The notes under the pieces: model-generated
The model's input: only the letters and a program-made list of their open reading frames with translations
What the model was told of the DNA's origin: nothing
Database searches by the model: none
Made by a program: the position numbers and the translations under genes
In this document: positions 52,501 through 61,517 of the stretch, piece after piece
Numbering within the stretch: position 1 is the stretch's first letter
Layout of the letters: the number at the start of each line of letters is the position of its first letter
Assembly: GCA_902584445.1 (NCBI GenBank)
Contig: CACHZY010000005.1
Span: 1-64,000 of the forward strand
DNA from: an uncultured Bacteroidota bacterium
Lineage (GTDB): Bacteria > Bacteroidota > Bacteroidia > Flavobacteriales > Flavobacteriaceae
Direction of reading: 5' to 3'
Length of the DNA: 64,000 nucleotides

Positions 52501-54553
52501 CAATATTTTTGTTAATGTTTTCAAATCCAATTAATGATTCAGCAGCACTTTGTTTGCCATAGCTTACTGGATACTCATAAGCCCCGATATCAGGATTGAC
52601 TCTAACACTACTATTTATATCGTAGAGGGGAATATTATTGTTTTGAACCCCGTTATCAACTAGATAACTACTTTGTAGTAAATCAAAATCAAATGCAGCA
52701 GAATTTTTAAATAAACTCTCTTTTTCAGATCTTTTATCTACATAAAAACCATTTGGGAAAAATGATATTCCTGTATTGGAAACCTCTCCAAAAGCCAAAA
52801 CATTATTTGATCCTGTAACAGCATTTGGATTATTCTGAGTATTTATACTGAAAATTTGAAATGCATTATCACTGGCTTGTTTTGCCCAGCTTACATTATT
52901 AAAAACTTTCACATTATATGAACTATGGATCGTTATACCAGAAGTACCCTGACGACCATGATTAAGTGCATCTTTCCAGTCTACTCCATAAGTTGTATTT
53001 ACATTTGTGGGGATTTCACCATTTTCAAAAATGGTATTGTTAGCAACAATAGAATTATTGGTTTTATGTACGACAAGACCATTAAGCCCATTGCCATAGG
53101 ATACATTATTAGCAAAGTAAAAAGTTCCTTTGTATTGACCATTAGGATTTTGGTCATTAGCTCCCGATCCATTGCTATTATTTCGAGTTATGTAACAACC
53201 TGATCCGTCAATGATATAGTCTTGAACATCACACCCGTATTTATCACTTTTTGGAGAATTAGCAGTTACTCCATTACAGGTGCCATTGTTCATATATGTC
53301 TTATTGAAATATGGGATTTTATTAATGTTATCATAAGTCCTATTATGAGTAATACGCATTTTAATTGTATAGGTCTTATCATCTAGATGTTTAGATTGCG
53401 CAATAACTATTGCACTTTCCGCATTGAAGGACCACCAAGTTGTATTGTACACCTGATTATGAGCAATTACTACATAATCACCGTTATTTACCCTAATTCC
53501 CGAATTGGGACAATTATAAACTTTATTATGATGTAAAATAATATGGTGTCCACTCCAAATAGCAATACCTCTCCCAGTAAATTTTTTCTGGGGCTGTACA
53601 TTTGGATTACTTGCAACTAGATTCACAAAATTAGTTCTGTTAGCAATCGCTTGACTATAAGTAATATTTGCATTAGGCCCCTCAATTTCAAAACCTGAAA
53701 TTTCTAGATAGCTTGTTTCAGTACCTGAATTACCTCCAATAAAACCGCCCATACCATCAAATTTTATTTTAGGTTGCTCTCCAATATAATTTCTTATAAC
53801 CAATGGGTTGTAAATATCTGGCGCGGTAGCAGCATTATTGTATGCCAATGACAAGTTAACCACTTGGTTATTATTTGTCCCCGATCCATAATTACTATTG
53901 TAATAAGTTCCTGAGCGGACATAGATTACATCTCCCTTTTGCCAAGAGTTTACTGCTTGCTGAATAGTATTGAATGGACTCGCCAAGCTACCATTTCCAC
54001 CTCCTCCAGCGGTTGATGATACGTATAGATTAGACGTAGACTTATTTTCAAGGGTTAACGCATCAATATAATAAGTACCAGAACTTGCAAAAATTAATTT
54101 AATTTTTCCAGAGGTACTCGCTGTAGTTGGAATAAATTTGAAAGAATAATATGACCACTCATTTGATCTTATTGTTTGAGTCTGAGGGGTTTCTTCAGCA
54201 GCATTTCCCCAACCATCTTTTATTGTAACACTAATAGAATTTCCTTTTTTAGACTTGGCATAAAAGGAAATATTTACTTCTTGCCCTATTTGTTTATTAA
54301 AATTTGAAGCATCATAGTTAATTAAGGTGTGCTCTCCTCCGGAAATCACTTTTAATGATCCTGACTGTTCGAAAAAATCACTGTCTGAATTAGTAAAGTC
54401 TAAATTCTCAGGTGCTGCTTTCCATTTGCCATGAACATTAGATTCGAAACTCCCAATTCCTCCAGGCGTTAACTGACTATAAAGTGTCTGATTTATTAAA
54501 CAAATAATTAAAATAAAAAAAAGAAAGCCACTATTTATGATTGATTTCAACAT
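49580..54553 (-). CDS. Giant T9SS-secreted protein: CBM-like domain, right-handed beta-helix, two Ig-like repeats, FG-GAP repeats
   Basis: 1657 aa. After a signal peptide (to about LYSQ) the domains are: a CBM-like beta-sandwich (about 30-175); a parallel beta-helix (about 178-660, VSSTAGGGGNGSLASPFNTI to NPDIGAYEYP); two near-identical Ig-like repeats (about 665-840); FG-GAP/VCBS repeats (about 885-1370, for example SDWNGDGLIDLVIP); a calcium motif (DSDKDGVINQND); a SprB-like region; and a T9SS domain with FYPNPTKDNVNLYI. The beta-helix is the type found in polysaccharide lyases and some hydrolases, but I cannot identify catalytic residues. In this PUL it may be a surface glycan-degrading or glycan-binding protein. 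A downstream lipoprotein overlaps its stop. Confidence 0.85.
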   Translation of the reverse strand: MLKSIINSGFLFFILIICLINQTLYSQLTPGGIGSFESNVHGKWKAAPENLDFTNSDSDFFEQSGSLKVISGGEHTLINYDASNFNKQIGQEVNISFYAKSKKGNSISVTIKDGWGNAAEETPQTQTIRSNEWSYYSFKFIPTTASTSGKIKLIFASSGTYYIDALTLENKSTSNLYVSSTAGGGGNGSLASPFNTIQQAVNSWQKGDVIYVRSGTYYNSNYGSGTNNNQVVNLSLAYNNAATAPDIYNPLVIRNYIGEQPKIKFDGMGGFIGGNSGTETSYLEISGFEIEGPNANITYSQAIANRTNFVNLVASNPNVQPQKKFTGRGIAIWSGHHIILHHNKVYNCPNSGIRVNNGDYVVIAHNQVYNTTWWSFNAESAIVIAQSKHLDDKTYTIKMRITHNRTYDNINKIPYFNKTYMNNGTCNGVTANSPKSDKYGCDVQDYIIDGSGCYITRNNSNGSGANDQNPNGQYKGTFYFANNVSYGNGLNGLVVHKTNNSIVANNTIFENGEIPTNVNTTYGVDWKDALNHGRQGTSGITIHSSYNVKVFNNVSWAKQASDNAFQIFSINTQNNPNAVTGSNNVLAFGEVSNTGISFFPNGFYVDKRSEKESLFKNSAAFDFDLLQSSYLVDNGVQNNNIPLYDINSSVRVNPDIGAYEYPVSYGKQSAAESLIGFENINKNIDDPDFNINASSNSTGSITYTSLNPNVASVSGNTVTLVGTGTTQITLNQAEDDNYEAFSKNITLTVTSGNNSKHSAAASLIGFENISKNLNDSQFNMNASSRSSGLITYSSSNLSVATVSGNTVTLVGTGTTQITLNQAEDDNYEAFSKNITLTVTVNEGNESGGNEGNDQTRTLDEIKVSKVHKNTIENMQGLIDLAIQKSGFTKDKQIFLNRYMNYSSDWNGDGLIDLVIPVGSDPEVGSFATLLIQKNNNGIISFEYDEDYSIFVKGDAAQIHRSVSDFNGDGLVDIFHHTQNYHGRDGYQPDFYIDGCPFNTHDKLFINTGNGFKEYEIDDTFQYGEFTKCPLNRYNSTAFDIDRDGVDEVITSAYNTRENMTSINNKREAHIIRYYDINDSKEGKVFSLNFAFTREEFLKYPNSFDSNLVYEKGGKLYLPLFRKKYKHGNHIGFSGDEYWENHGYQSSYDLHEEAHQFLSLEILNFNINDQIDFNSYNTVNIFEGIDQDYVIADDWCVFVENLDEDDEYEYILLFMENYTYKQGHIRVFDHDGADITSKWIGWSSYKDFNIDLSNNHNGVMDSDNFNYDLSYNHANGIHVVDLDNDGDVDIVPQNGWYFNSTGADEMSSRDYNYFIFINNGKKFIPTKVVFPENHKNSSGFIDPSGWFKGFKIPVDLDGDGYFEIVQMRSGYQGSANDINYDVVELIYDSDKDGVINQNDANPNDPYSNSNDVNGNKIFSLPNDNFSISIENLSCRGSSDGSIDVSAKDKNLNYTLTINGNDTHNLNSSSGYSKSITNLNTGQYNLCFTVEDKSGYNQCFDINIMEPAPLSASSRVNNANRSISFDLSGSDKYTIVHNGIEKDFDHSNPKIDLKKGVNFLMVRTDKSCQGSYTEEVFISEEVEFYPNPTKDNVNLYIHGKDSTVDIRVIDGDGNILKTSCNEIQSSRKVQINLEEFSKGIYLIQLSGKTVDKTVKIVRE
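52041..52570 (-). repeat. Tandem direct repeat (267-base period) encoding Ig-like domains
   Basis: About 120 bases starting at 52041 recur almost unchanged at 52308. The repeat unit encodes 89 residues, including GNTVTLVGTGTTQITLNQAE in both copies. The flanks diverge more than this core, which suggests recent duplication or gene conversion. Confidence 0.85.
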
Positions 54554-54601
54554 CGTTATTTAATTAAGATGTAATTAGCTCAAAATTTCATCTAAAAAAA
54601 A

Positions 54602-55699
54602 TTAAAACTTCCAGTCAGAACCAAAATACGTTTTAATTGGCGAAATACTTCCATCATCGTTATGTTTAAATCGGGTAAATTTAACATTTCTCAAATGGGT
54701 TTTACCAGAGATTTCGGTGTCATGGTAAAAAAGGTACCATTGGTCGTTAATTTTAATTGTCGAGTGATGATTAGTCCAACCTTGAACGGGCTCCCCTAAT
54801 ATTCCTTGATAGGTAAAAGGGCCATAAGGGTTATCACCAGTTGCATAAGCTAAATTATGTGAATCTCCAGTGGAGTAACTAAGGTAATAAACATCGCCAA
54901 TTTTATGAATCCATGGAGCTTCAAAAAATCTAATTTCAAGCTCTTTTGTAAGTATAGGCTTCCCCGATTTGTTTAAGATTTGAATCTGCTTAACTTCTTC
55001 ATCAAATTCCAGCATGTTATTTTTTAGTTTTGCCATACGTGGCATAATGGCTGGATTATTTTCCACACCAAGATCTGTCAATGATCCTTTTGGATCAAAC
55101 TCACCAGATTCCCATTGTTGTAATTGACCTCCCCAAATACCTCCAAAATACATATAGGCACTTCCGTCATCATCAATAAATGTTGTTGGGTCTATGCTAT
55201 AACTACCTCTCATAGGTTTTGGTCTGGCTTTAAACGGGCCAGCAGGATTTTTTGATGTTGCAACTCCAATTCTGAAAATTTCGTCTTTATCTTTTGCGGG
55301 AAAATACAGGTAATAAGTCCCATTTTTATAAGCTGCGTCAGGTGCCCAAAATCTGCTTTTGGCCCATTTTACGTCTTCTACAGAAAGCCCCACAGGATGA
55401 ATCTTTAAGTCACTCCCATCTTTATTCATAGAAATTACATGATAATCCTTCATATTAAAATGATTTCCAGTGTCGTCCTCTACACTTCCAGTTTCAATAT
55501 CGTGAGAGGCATATATATAAACTCTTCCTTCAAAAAGGTGGGCGGATGGATCAGCCGTGTAGATCTCACTTATTAAGGGCGAATTTTTAAAATCGGTGTT
55601 GGGATTAATTAATTCGATTGGCTGAGCAATCATTTTTAATGAAGCCAAACAAGCTAATAATAATAATTCTTTGCAGGTAATTTTAAAAAAATTATACAT
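54602..55699 (-). CDS. GH43-family glycoside hydrolase (five-bladed beta-propeller)
   Basis: About 365 aa from ATG 55699 (MYNFFKITCKELLLLACLAS); the track start at 55723 adds eight residues before the signal peptide. The GH43 triad is visible (track numbering): base Asp58 in IYTADPSAHLFEGRVYIYAS, the pKa-tuning Asp178 in YSIDPTTFIDDDG, and acid Glu268 in IRFFEAPWIHKIGDVYYL. Other hallmarks are FWAPDAAYKNGTYYLYF and WTNHHSTIKINDQWYLFYHD. GH43 enzymes are mostly beta-xylosidases or alpha-L-arabinofuranosidases, either of which fits xylan. It may be a lipoprotein (LLLAC) or a periplasmic enzyme. Confidence 0.92.
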   Translation of the reverse strand: MYNFFKITCKELLLLACLASLKMIAQPIELINPNTDFKNSPLISEIYTADPSAHLFEGRVYIYASHDIETGSVEDDTGNHFNMKDYHVISMNKDGSDLKIHPVGLSVEDVKWAKSRFWAPDAAYKNGTYYLYFPAKDKDEIFRIGVATSKNPAGPFKARPKPMRGSYSIDPTTFIDDDGSAYMYFGGIWGGQLQQWESGEFDPKGSLTDLGVENNPAIMPRMAKLKNNMLEFDEEVKQIQILNKSGKPILTKELEIRFFEAPWIHKIGDVYYLSYSTGDSHNLAYATGDNPYGPFTYQGILGEPVQGWTNHHSTIKINDQWYLFYHDTEISGKTHLRNVKFTRFKHNDDGSISPIKTYFGSDWKF

Positions 55700-55803
55700 T
55701 TTAAATTTTAAATTAATAAGCAAAAGTAGGTCTAGAAAATACTCTGCTTTATAAGAAACAGATCAAAAAATAAAACAAGATCGTCATACCCAAGTTTTTA
55801 AAT

Positions 55804-57207
55804 TTAATAGTGTACAGGAATGTAATCCTTTGATTCAAGAATTCCTTCTAAAGAGGGATTAATTTTATTGAATTTGGATATACGATCCAATGGGTGAAAA
55901 GTCGGCTTTATTAGAGGCATTTTGTATGTGATTAAGAAATCACCTTGTTCAACCATCCAATCATGTAGTTTAACCTCAAGTTTTTCTTTAATTTTTTGAT
56001 AGCTATCAATTTGTGCAATATTATTGTGTTCATAGGGGTCATTTTCCAAATCATATAGTTCTTCATAAGGAGTTTCTTTAAAAGCATTGGAGCCTCTAAT
56101 AATAAATTTATTTACTTCTTCATTATCCCCTAGGTTGTTTTGAACTACTTCATTCGAATTAAAGTTTTTTATATACTTATATTTCTTATCTCTGACAGAT
56201 CTAGAGGGGAAAACATAACACTTTTGAATGTTCTGACGAGTTGCTACGCCATATACATAATCTTTAATGGGTTTATCTTTACCTTTTAAAATTGAGAGAA
56301 AACTTTTACCATCAAGTCCATATGATTTGCCTCCAGCAAGATCAATAATTGTAGGTAGTATGTCAATGACTGAAACAATTTGATTAGAGGAAATCCCCTT
56401 CTTAATAATTTTTGGCCATCGTACGATTAAAGGTATTTTTAAGCCAGTCTCTTTAACACTCCATTTACCCTTCAAGCTGTGGTCAGATAAGTAAAAAAAG
56501 ACCCCATTGTCAAGTACATTTAAACGAGATAGCATTGATATCGTTTTTTCCAATTGGATATTATTGTCTTTTATATTTTGATAATATCCTGCTTTAAAAG
56601 AGCTATTTTGACCTTTTCCTCTAGGAGTTGTTGGGTCATGACTTAAATCCATATCTAAATATGACGTTTCTTTGGGGTAGGGGCCATGTGGATAGTCTGA
56701 AGAAAAAATTATGCAATAAGGTTTATTGGTACTTTTTATATAATCTTCAACTTTATTTAATGGTATTTGTCTACTTTTTTCTTTTCCAAAAAACTTCGAC
56801 CAGTTAAATTTTTTATTAGGATAAATGTGTCCTTTTCCAGCAAGGATTACCTCGTATCCTAACGGTTTAAGAAGACTATTAATTTCTTTAACATTTTTTA
56901 CCGGAAGGTGATTAGCCATACATCCATTTTTAATAGGGTATAAACCGGTAAATAGCTGTGATCTACTTGGAGAACAGATTGCTTGAGAAGTGTAGGCGTT
57001 ATTAAATTTTATTCCCTCCCTTGCAAGCCTATCAGCCCCAGACGTTGATACTTCTGGATTTCCATAGGCACCATAATCCCATTGATTTTGGTCATCTGAA
57101 ATATAAATAAAGATATTTGGAGGTGTGCTGGTTTTGTTCTCATATCTGCCATATATAAGTCCAGTTAAAATTGATATTAAATAAATCTTATAGAGGAAAT
57201 ATATCAT
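55804..57207 (-). CDS. S1-type sulfatase, N-sulfoglucosamine sulfohydrolase-like
   Basis: 467 aa with an N-terminal signal segment (about 1-22). IFIYISDDQNQWDYGAYGNP gives the first metal ligands. The formylglycine site is canonical, CSPSR with Cys78 (TSQAICSPSRSQLFTGLYPI). YLSDHSLKGKWSVKETGLKI and the IVRWP segment resemble the heparan N-sulfatase/arylsulfatase branch rather than the iduronate-sulfatase-like branch of the other two. It is divergent from the HTCS regulator. It probably removes a different sulfate ester from the same glycan. Confidence 0.9.
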   Translation of the reverse strand: MIYFLYKIYLISILTGLIYGRYENKTSTPPNIFIYISDDQNQWDYGAYGNPEVSTSGADRLAREGIKFNNAYTSQAICSPSRSQLFTGLYPIKNGCMANHLPVKNVKEINSLLKPLGYEVILAGKGHIYPNKKFNWSKFFGKEKSRQIPLNKVEDYIKSTNKPYCIIFSSDYPHGPYPKETSYLDMDLSHDPTTPRGKGQNSSFKAGYYQNIKDNNIQLEKTISMLSRLNVLDNGVFFYLSDHSLKGKWSVKETGLKIPLIVRWPKIIKKGISSNQIVSVIDILPTIIDLAGGKSYGLDGKSFLSILKGKDKPIKDYVYGVATRQNIQKCYVFPSRSVRDKKYKYIKNFNSNEVVQNNLGDNEEVNKFIIRGSNAFKETPYEELYDLENDPYEHNNIAQIDSYQKIKEKLEVKLHDWMVEQGDFLITYKMPLIKPTFHPLDRISKFNKINPSLEGILESKDYIPVHY

Positions 57208-57376
57208 TTGTAAAAATTCCCTTTAGCTAGTTAAAATTATTCGAACCTATAATAAATATTCTAATTAAAGTAATTTTAAAATTGATTATTTGAAAATATA
57301 CATTAAAATGAATAAAATGTTATATTGAGATTGTTGTAATGACTAAATAGTTATAATTTAGCGCAAATCGTTACAG

Positions 57377-60300
57377 GTGCTTAGATCTTCTCTCTTTTCT
57401 TTTATTTTGTTCTTTTTTCTACAAGTATTTGCACAGCAAGAACCATATTTATTTGTGAATTCCTCTAGTGAGATGGGAAACCGACCTATTACATCTATTG
57501 CCAAGGACAATAATTCTTTTTTATGGGTCGGTACTTATGGAGGGGGATTGAAAAAATTTGATGGGATTGATGTAAAAACCTATCGTCATGATATATATGA
57601 GGAGACTGCCCTGTCAAGCTCTATTATTCACGATTTGATGATTGATGAGGTCGGTCAGCTTTGGGTAGGATCTAATGATGGACTTCATTTGTATAACCCT
57701 GAAAAAGATAATTTTTTTAGGTTTTTAAATAATTTTCAAGGAAAACCGATTAAAGTCCATGCAATTGAATCATTGGATGATGAGAATATTTTAGTTGGAA
57801 CGCACCAAAGTGGTCTTTTTGTAATTAATTACCTAAGTAAATCAATAATTGAGATTGAACTCTCAATTAACATAGAAAAAAATAATTTTTTAATACATGA
57901 TATCAAAAGAGATATTTCTAATAGGATTTGGGTTGCTACAAATCTTGGCCTATTCCAATTTGATAGTAATGATTTTTTATTAAAGAGAGTTAAAGTACAA
58001 GATCAAAAGTCGTCGCGATTACTTGAAAAAAATATTTTATCAATATTGGTAGATAATCAGAGCAACATTTGGCTAGGAACTACTTCTTCAGGAATCCTTA
58101 AAATCCAATCTAATAATTCTAATTATTTAATTGTAAATCAAATTTCACTTACAAATAAGAGAATTCTTGCTTTAGAAGAATATAAAAATGGGAAAATCTT
58201 ATGTGGTACTGAAAATGACGGATTATTCATTTTAGATTATAATGGAAATGTTCTTGATAGATATCTTTCTAAGAGCACCGACAACTTTAGTATAGCTTCC
58301 AACTCTGTTTGGTCAATTTTTTCTGATGATGAGGATAGGGTATGGATTGGTTATTATGATAAAGGGTTAGACAAATATGACCCAAGACATTTTAAATTTA
58401 ATTTTTTAAAAAATATAATATCAAAGCCTAACCCTTTCCCGAAATCTATTTCAGGTATAGCAAAAGATAAAAAAGGGCTCATTTGGTTTAGTAGTATAGA
58501 TCAGGGGGTTTATGCTTATAATTCACGTAACAATTACTATTATTATTTGAATGATCCTAAGAACAAATTAGCTAGTGGTATAAATAGTTTTGATATCCCC
58601 TCACTTTACATAGACAAATCGGGAAACATTTGGGTTGCTTCTTGGTACTCAGGAGTTTATTTATTGAAAAATGGTACAGATGGATTTATTAACTTTAACA
58701 GGAAAACCCACCCTAAAATTTTTAAATCTAATCGTATAGCAAGTTTCTCAGAGGATTTAAATGGAAAAATTTGGATTGGAACTTTTCAAAGTGGTTTAAT
58801 TTCATATGAGCCTATTTCAAAAACTTTCACTAAACATGACTCTCCAAGTATTCGTGAAAACGGGCTTAATAGAGCCAATATCAGAAAAGTATTGGCAGAT
58901 TCCCGAAATAATATTTGGTTAGGAACACGTCAAGGTGTTTTTATTTATGATAAAAAAACTTCTGCTTTAAAATCATTTAATTATAGAATTAAGGAACTTA
59001 TTGGGAAACAATTTTCTGAAATTGTAATTTTTTCCCTTTATGAAGATCTTAATAAAAAAATATGGATAGGGACTGACGGCTTCGGAGCTTTCTGTTATAA
59101 CCCTTCGGATGATACTTTGGAATGGTTTAATAAAAATAATAGAATGCCTTTGCTTACTGTAAACTCCATTACACAAACTAATGATGGTTTTCATTGGTTT
59201 GGTGGTGATGATGGTTTGGTTCGCTTTGACACTACTTTAGATGAAATCAAGTTTTATAATTCTTCAGATGGATTAATGAGTAACATGATCAATAAGAATA
59301 CTTTTTATAAGGATAATGATATTCTTTATTTAGGAACAAACAAGGGAGTAAATTTTTTCAATTACAATAAATTAACCAACAATTTATTGGCCCCTAAGAT
59401 TAAACTGAAGGAATTGAGAATTTCAAATCAGCCAGTTGCAGTAGGAGAAAGCGGTCCGCTTCCAAATGCGCTGGATGCTTTAAAAGTCCTTGAGCTTGAC
59501 CATTATCAATCATCTTTTTCAATCGATTATGTTGGGATTAATTACACTCGGGGAAACCAAAATAATTACGCATATAGACTAAAGGGATTTGAGGAAAATT
59601 GGAATTATGTAGGAAATTCTAGCAGTGCCAATTACACAAATATTAGACCAGGAAATTATACTTTCGAACTTAATGCTTCTAATTCAGATGGAACATGGAA
59701 TGAAGAACCTTTTGTTCTTCCAATTATAATTAGGCCTCCTTGGTGGATTACCAATGTTGCTTATTTAATTTACGTTCTTATATTTTCTGGCCTGCTGTTT
59801 GTTTTTTATAAACTGGTTGATCAGCAATATAAAGAAAGAAGGAGAGCTGAGCTGGAAAAAGATAAACGTAAGCAAGTTGAGGAGTTAAATGAGCAAAAAA
59901 TCCAGTTTTTTACTAATATCTCTCATGAATTTAGAACCCCTTTAACATTAATTTTAAACCCTATGGAGTCATTAATTTCTAGATCCTTTGAATCAGAAGG
60001 AAAAGAGGTTAGACAAAAATATATTACTGTCTACAATAATGCCAACAGAATGCTCAGATTAATTGACGAATTAATGGATTTCAGGAAAATTCAATTTAAT
60101 AGAACAAAACTTCAGGTTGAAAGGTGTAGCTTGACAGAAAGTTTATCATCAGTAGTTTCAAATTTTACTATTGAGGCTAGTGACCGAAAAATAATTTTAG
60201 ATACAGAGTTTAATCTTTCAAAGGATGAAATTTGGATAGATACTTCGATGTTTGAAAAAATTGTGTTTAATCTTTTATCAAACGCCTTCAAAGCAACCTC

Positions 60301-61513
60301 TGAAAATGGGAAAATAGGGATAGTCTGTAATTACCATAATTCAGGGGTTTTATTCCCCTCCATAAATCCCGTTCGTACTTATCCTGCTTTTGAGATAATC
60401 ATTCGAGACAGTGGATTTGGTATTAAAAAAGAAAATTTAGATAAGGTTTTTGAGCGTTTTTACCAGGATGAGGAAAACAATAGGCAAAACTATGGAGGGA
60501 CTGGAATAGGACTTGAGGTAGTTAGTACTTTTATAAAATACCACAAGGGAAAAATTGAAGTTGAAAGTGAAGAGAACATTGGAACTGCTATGAAAGTTTT
60601 TTTTCCTGCAGGGAAAAGTCACTTTGTTGCGAGTCAATTCAGAAAACAACCAAATAAAGACAAAAATATTAGTTCAATTAAAGAGACAATTATAAGTGAA
60701 GAAAATGTAGACTACGTTCAATCAGAAACTCAGTCAAAAAACAGCTTACTTATAGTGGAAGATAACTCTCAATTAAGGAAGTATTTAAAAAGTGAACTAA
60801 ATGATAATTATAAAATATACGAGGCCAATAATGGAAAAATTGGACTCGAGATAGCAAAAATCAAAAGACCAAATATTATAGTCACTGACGTAATGATGCC
60901 CGAAATGAATGGAATCGAAATGTGTTCACTTCTAAAAGCGGATAGCCTAACTAAAACCATACCAATAGTCATGCTTACCGCAAAAGTGAGTCATAAGGAT
61001 AGGATATTGGGGATCAATTCAGGAGCAGATGTATACTTAAAAAAACCATTTAGTATAGAATTACTAAAGTCCCATTTGGAACAACTGTTGCAAAGTAAGA
61101 GTGATTTCTTTGAAGTTTTTATGGGGAAATTAAATATTGATACTGAAATAAATAATACCAATAGTTTTTTGACTGATGTAATCAGCTTTATCAATGAGAA
61201 TCTTTCTAATGAAAATTTAGTGATTGAGGATATAGCGGATCAATTAAATATAAGTAAGAGCAAACTTTATCGAAACATTAAAAATACTTCAGGAATTTCA
61301 GCTAATCAATTGATAAGAAAATTACGTATCGAGAGGTCAAAAGAATTATTATTAAAATCTAACTTTTCGATTTCAGAAATATGCTATAATGTTGGTTTTT
61401 CGTCCCCATCTTATTTTACTAAAAGGTTTAAAGAGTATGCCGGAATGGTTCCCAAACAATTTAAGCTTAAATATCTTAATGAAAATAAAATTGGAAAAAA
61501 CAAAGACCTCTGA
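57377..61513 (+). CDS. Hybrid two-component system regulator (HTCS) of the PUL
   Basis: 1378 aa from a GTG start. After a signal peptide comes a periplasmic two-bladed propeller sensor (about 25-690, repeats such as GLIWFSSIDQGVYAYNSRNN) and a Y_Y_Y domain (about 700-775, YAYRLKGFEENWNYVG). A transmembrane helix (about 790-812) follows, then a histidine kinase with His850 in ISHEFRTPLTLILN and an ATPase domain (GGTGIGLEVV). A receiver with Asp1171 (VTDVMMPEMNG) and a C-terminal AraC-type HTH (FSISEICYNVGFSSPSYFTK) complete it. HTCS proteins bind an oligosaccharide in the periplasm and switch on their PUL. All sites look intact. Confidence 0.96.
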   Translation: MLRSSLFSFILFFFLQVFAQQEPYLFVNSSSEMGNRPITSIAKDNNSFLWVGTYGGGLKKFDGIDVKTYRHDIYEETALSSSIIHDLMIDEVGQLWVGSNDGLHLYNPEKDNFFRFLNNFQGKPIKVHAIESLDDENILVGTHQSGLFVINYLSKSIIEIELSINIEKNNFLIHDIKRDISNRIWVATNLGLFQFDSNDFLLKRVKVQDQKSSRLLEKNILSILVDNQSNIWLGTTSSGILKIQSNNSNYLIVNQISLTNKRILALEEYKNGKILCGTENDGLFILDYNGNVLDRYLSKSTDNFSIASNSVWSIFSDDEDRVWIGYYDKGLDKYDPRHFKFNFLKNIISKPNPFPKSISGIAKDKKGLIWFSSIDQGVYAYNSRNNYYYYLNDPKNKLASGINSFDIPSLYIDKSGNIWVASWYSGVYLLKNGTDGFINFNRKTHPKIFKSNRIASFSEDLNGKIWIGTFQSGLISYEPISKTFTKHDSPSIRENGLNRANIRKVLADSRNNIWLGTRQGVFIYDKKTSALKSFNYRIKELIGKQFSEIVIFSLYEDLNKKIWIGTDGFGAFCYNPSDDTLEWFNKNNRMPLLTVNSITQTNDGFHWFGGDDGLVRFDTTLDEIKFYNSSDGLMSNMINKNTFYKDNDILYLGTNKGVNFFNYNKLTNNLLAPKIKLKELRISNQPVAVGESGPLPNALDALKVLELDHYQSSFSIDYVGINYTRGNQNNYAYRLKGFEENWNYVGNSSSANYTNIRPGNYTFELNASNSDGTWNEEPFVLPIIIRPPWWITNVAYLIYVLIFSGLLFVFYKLVDQQYKERRRAELEKDKRKQVEELNEQKIQFFTNISHEFRTPLTLILNPMESLISRSFESEGKEVRQKYITVYNNANRMLRLIDELMDFRKIQFNRTKLQVERCSLTESLSSVVSNFTIEASDRKIILDTEFNLSKDEIWIDTSMFEKIVFNLLSNAFKATSENGKIGIVCNYHNSGVLFPSINPVRTYPAFEIIIRDSGFGIKKENLDKVFERFYQDEENNRQNYGGTGIGLEVVSTFIKYHKGKIEVESEENIGTAMKVFFPAGKSHFVASQFRKQPNKDKNISSIKETIISEENVDYVQSETQSKNSLLIVEDNSQLRKYLKSELNDNYKIYEANNGKIGLEIAKIKRPNIIVTDVMMPEMNGIEMCSLLKADSLTKTIPIVMLTAKVSHKDRILGINSGADVYLKKPFSIELLKSHLEQLLQSKSDFFEVFMGKLNIDTEINNTNSFLTDVISFINENLSNENLVIEDIADQLNISKSKLYRNIKNTSGISANQLIRKLRIERSKELLLKSNFSISEICYNVGFSSPSYFTKRFKEYAGMVPKQFKLKYLNENKIGKNKDL

Positions 61514-61517
61514 AACA

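Noticed and set aside
52041-52570. Possible CRISPR or other short-repeat array
   Set aside because: There are only two copies, of 267 bases, within one reading frame; they encode protein domains and have no spacer pattern.
57208-57376. Promoters for the divergent sulfatase and HTCS genes
   Set aside because: The gap must contain promoters, but no full TAnnTTTG with a spaced TTG was found on either strand, so no site is placed.
61389-61517. Upstream extension of the second GH10 into the HTCS 3' end
   Set aside because: The extension is out of frame with the HTCS, and a clear signal peptide starts at 61518.
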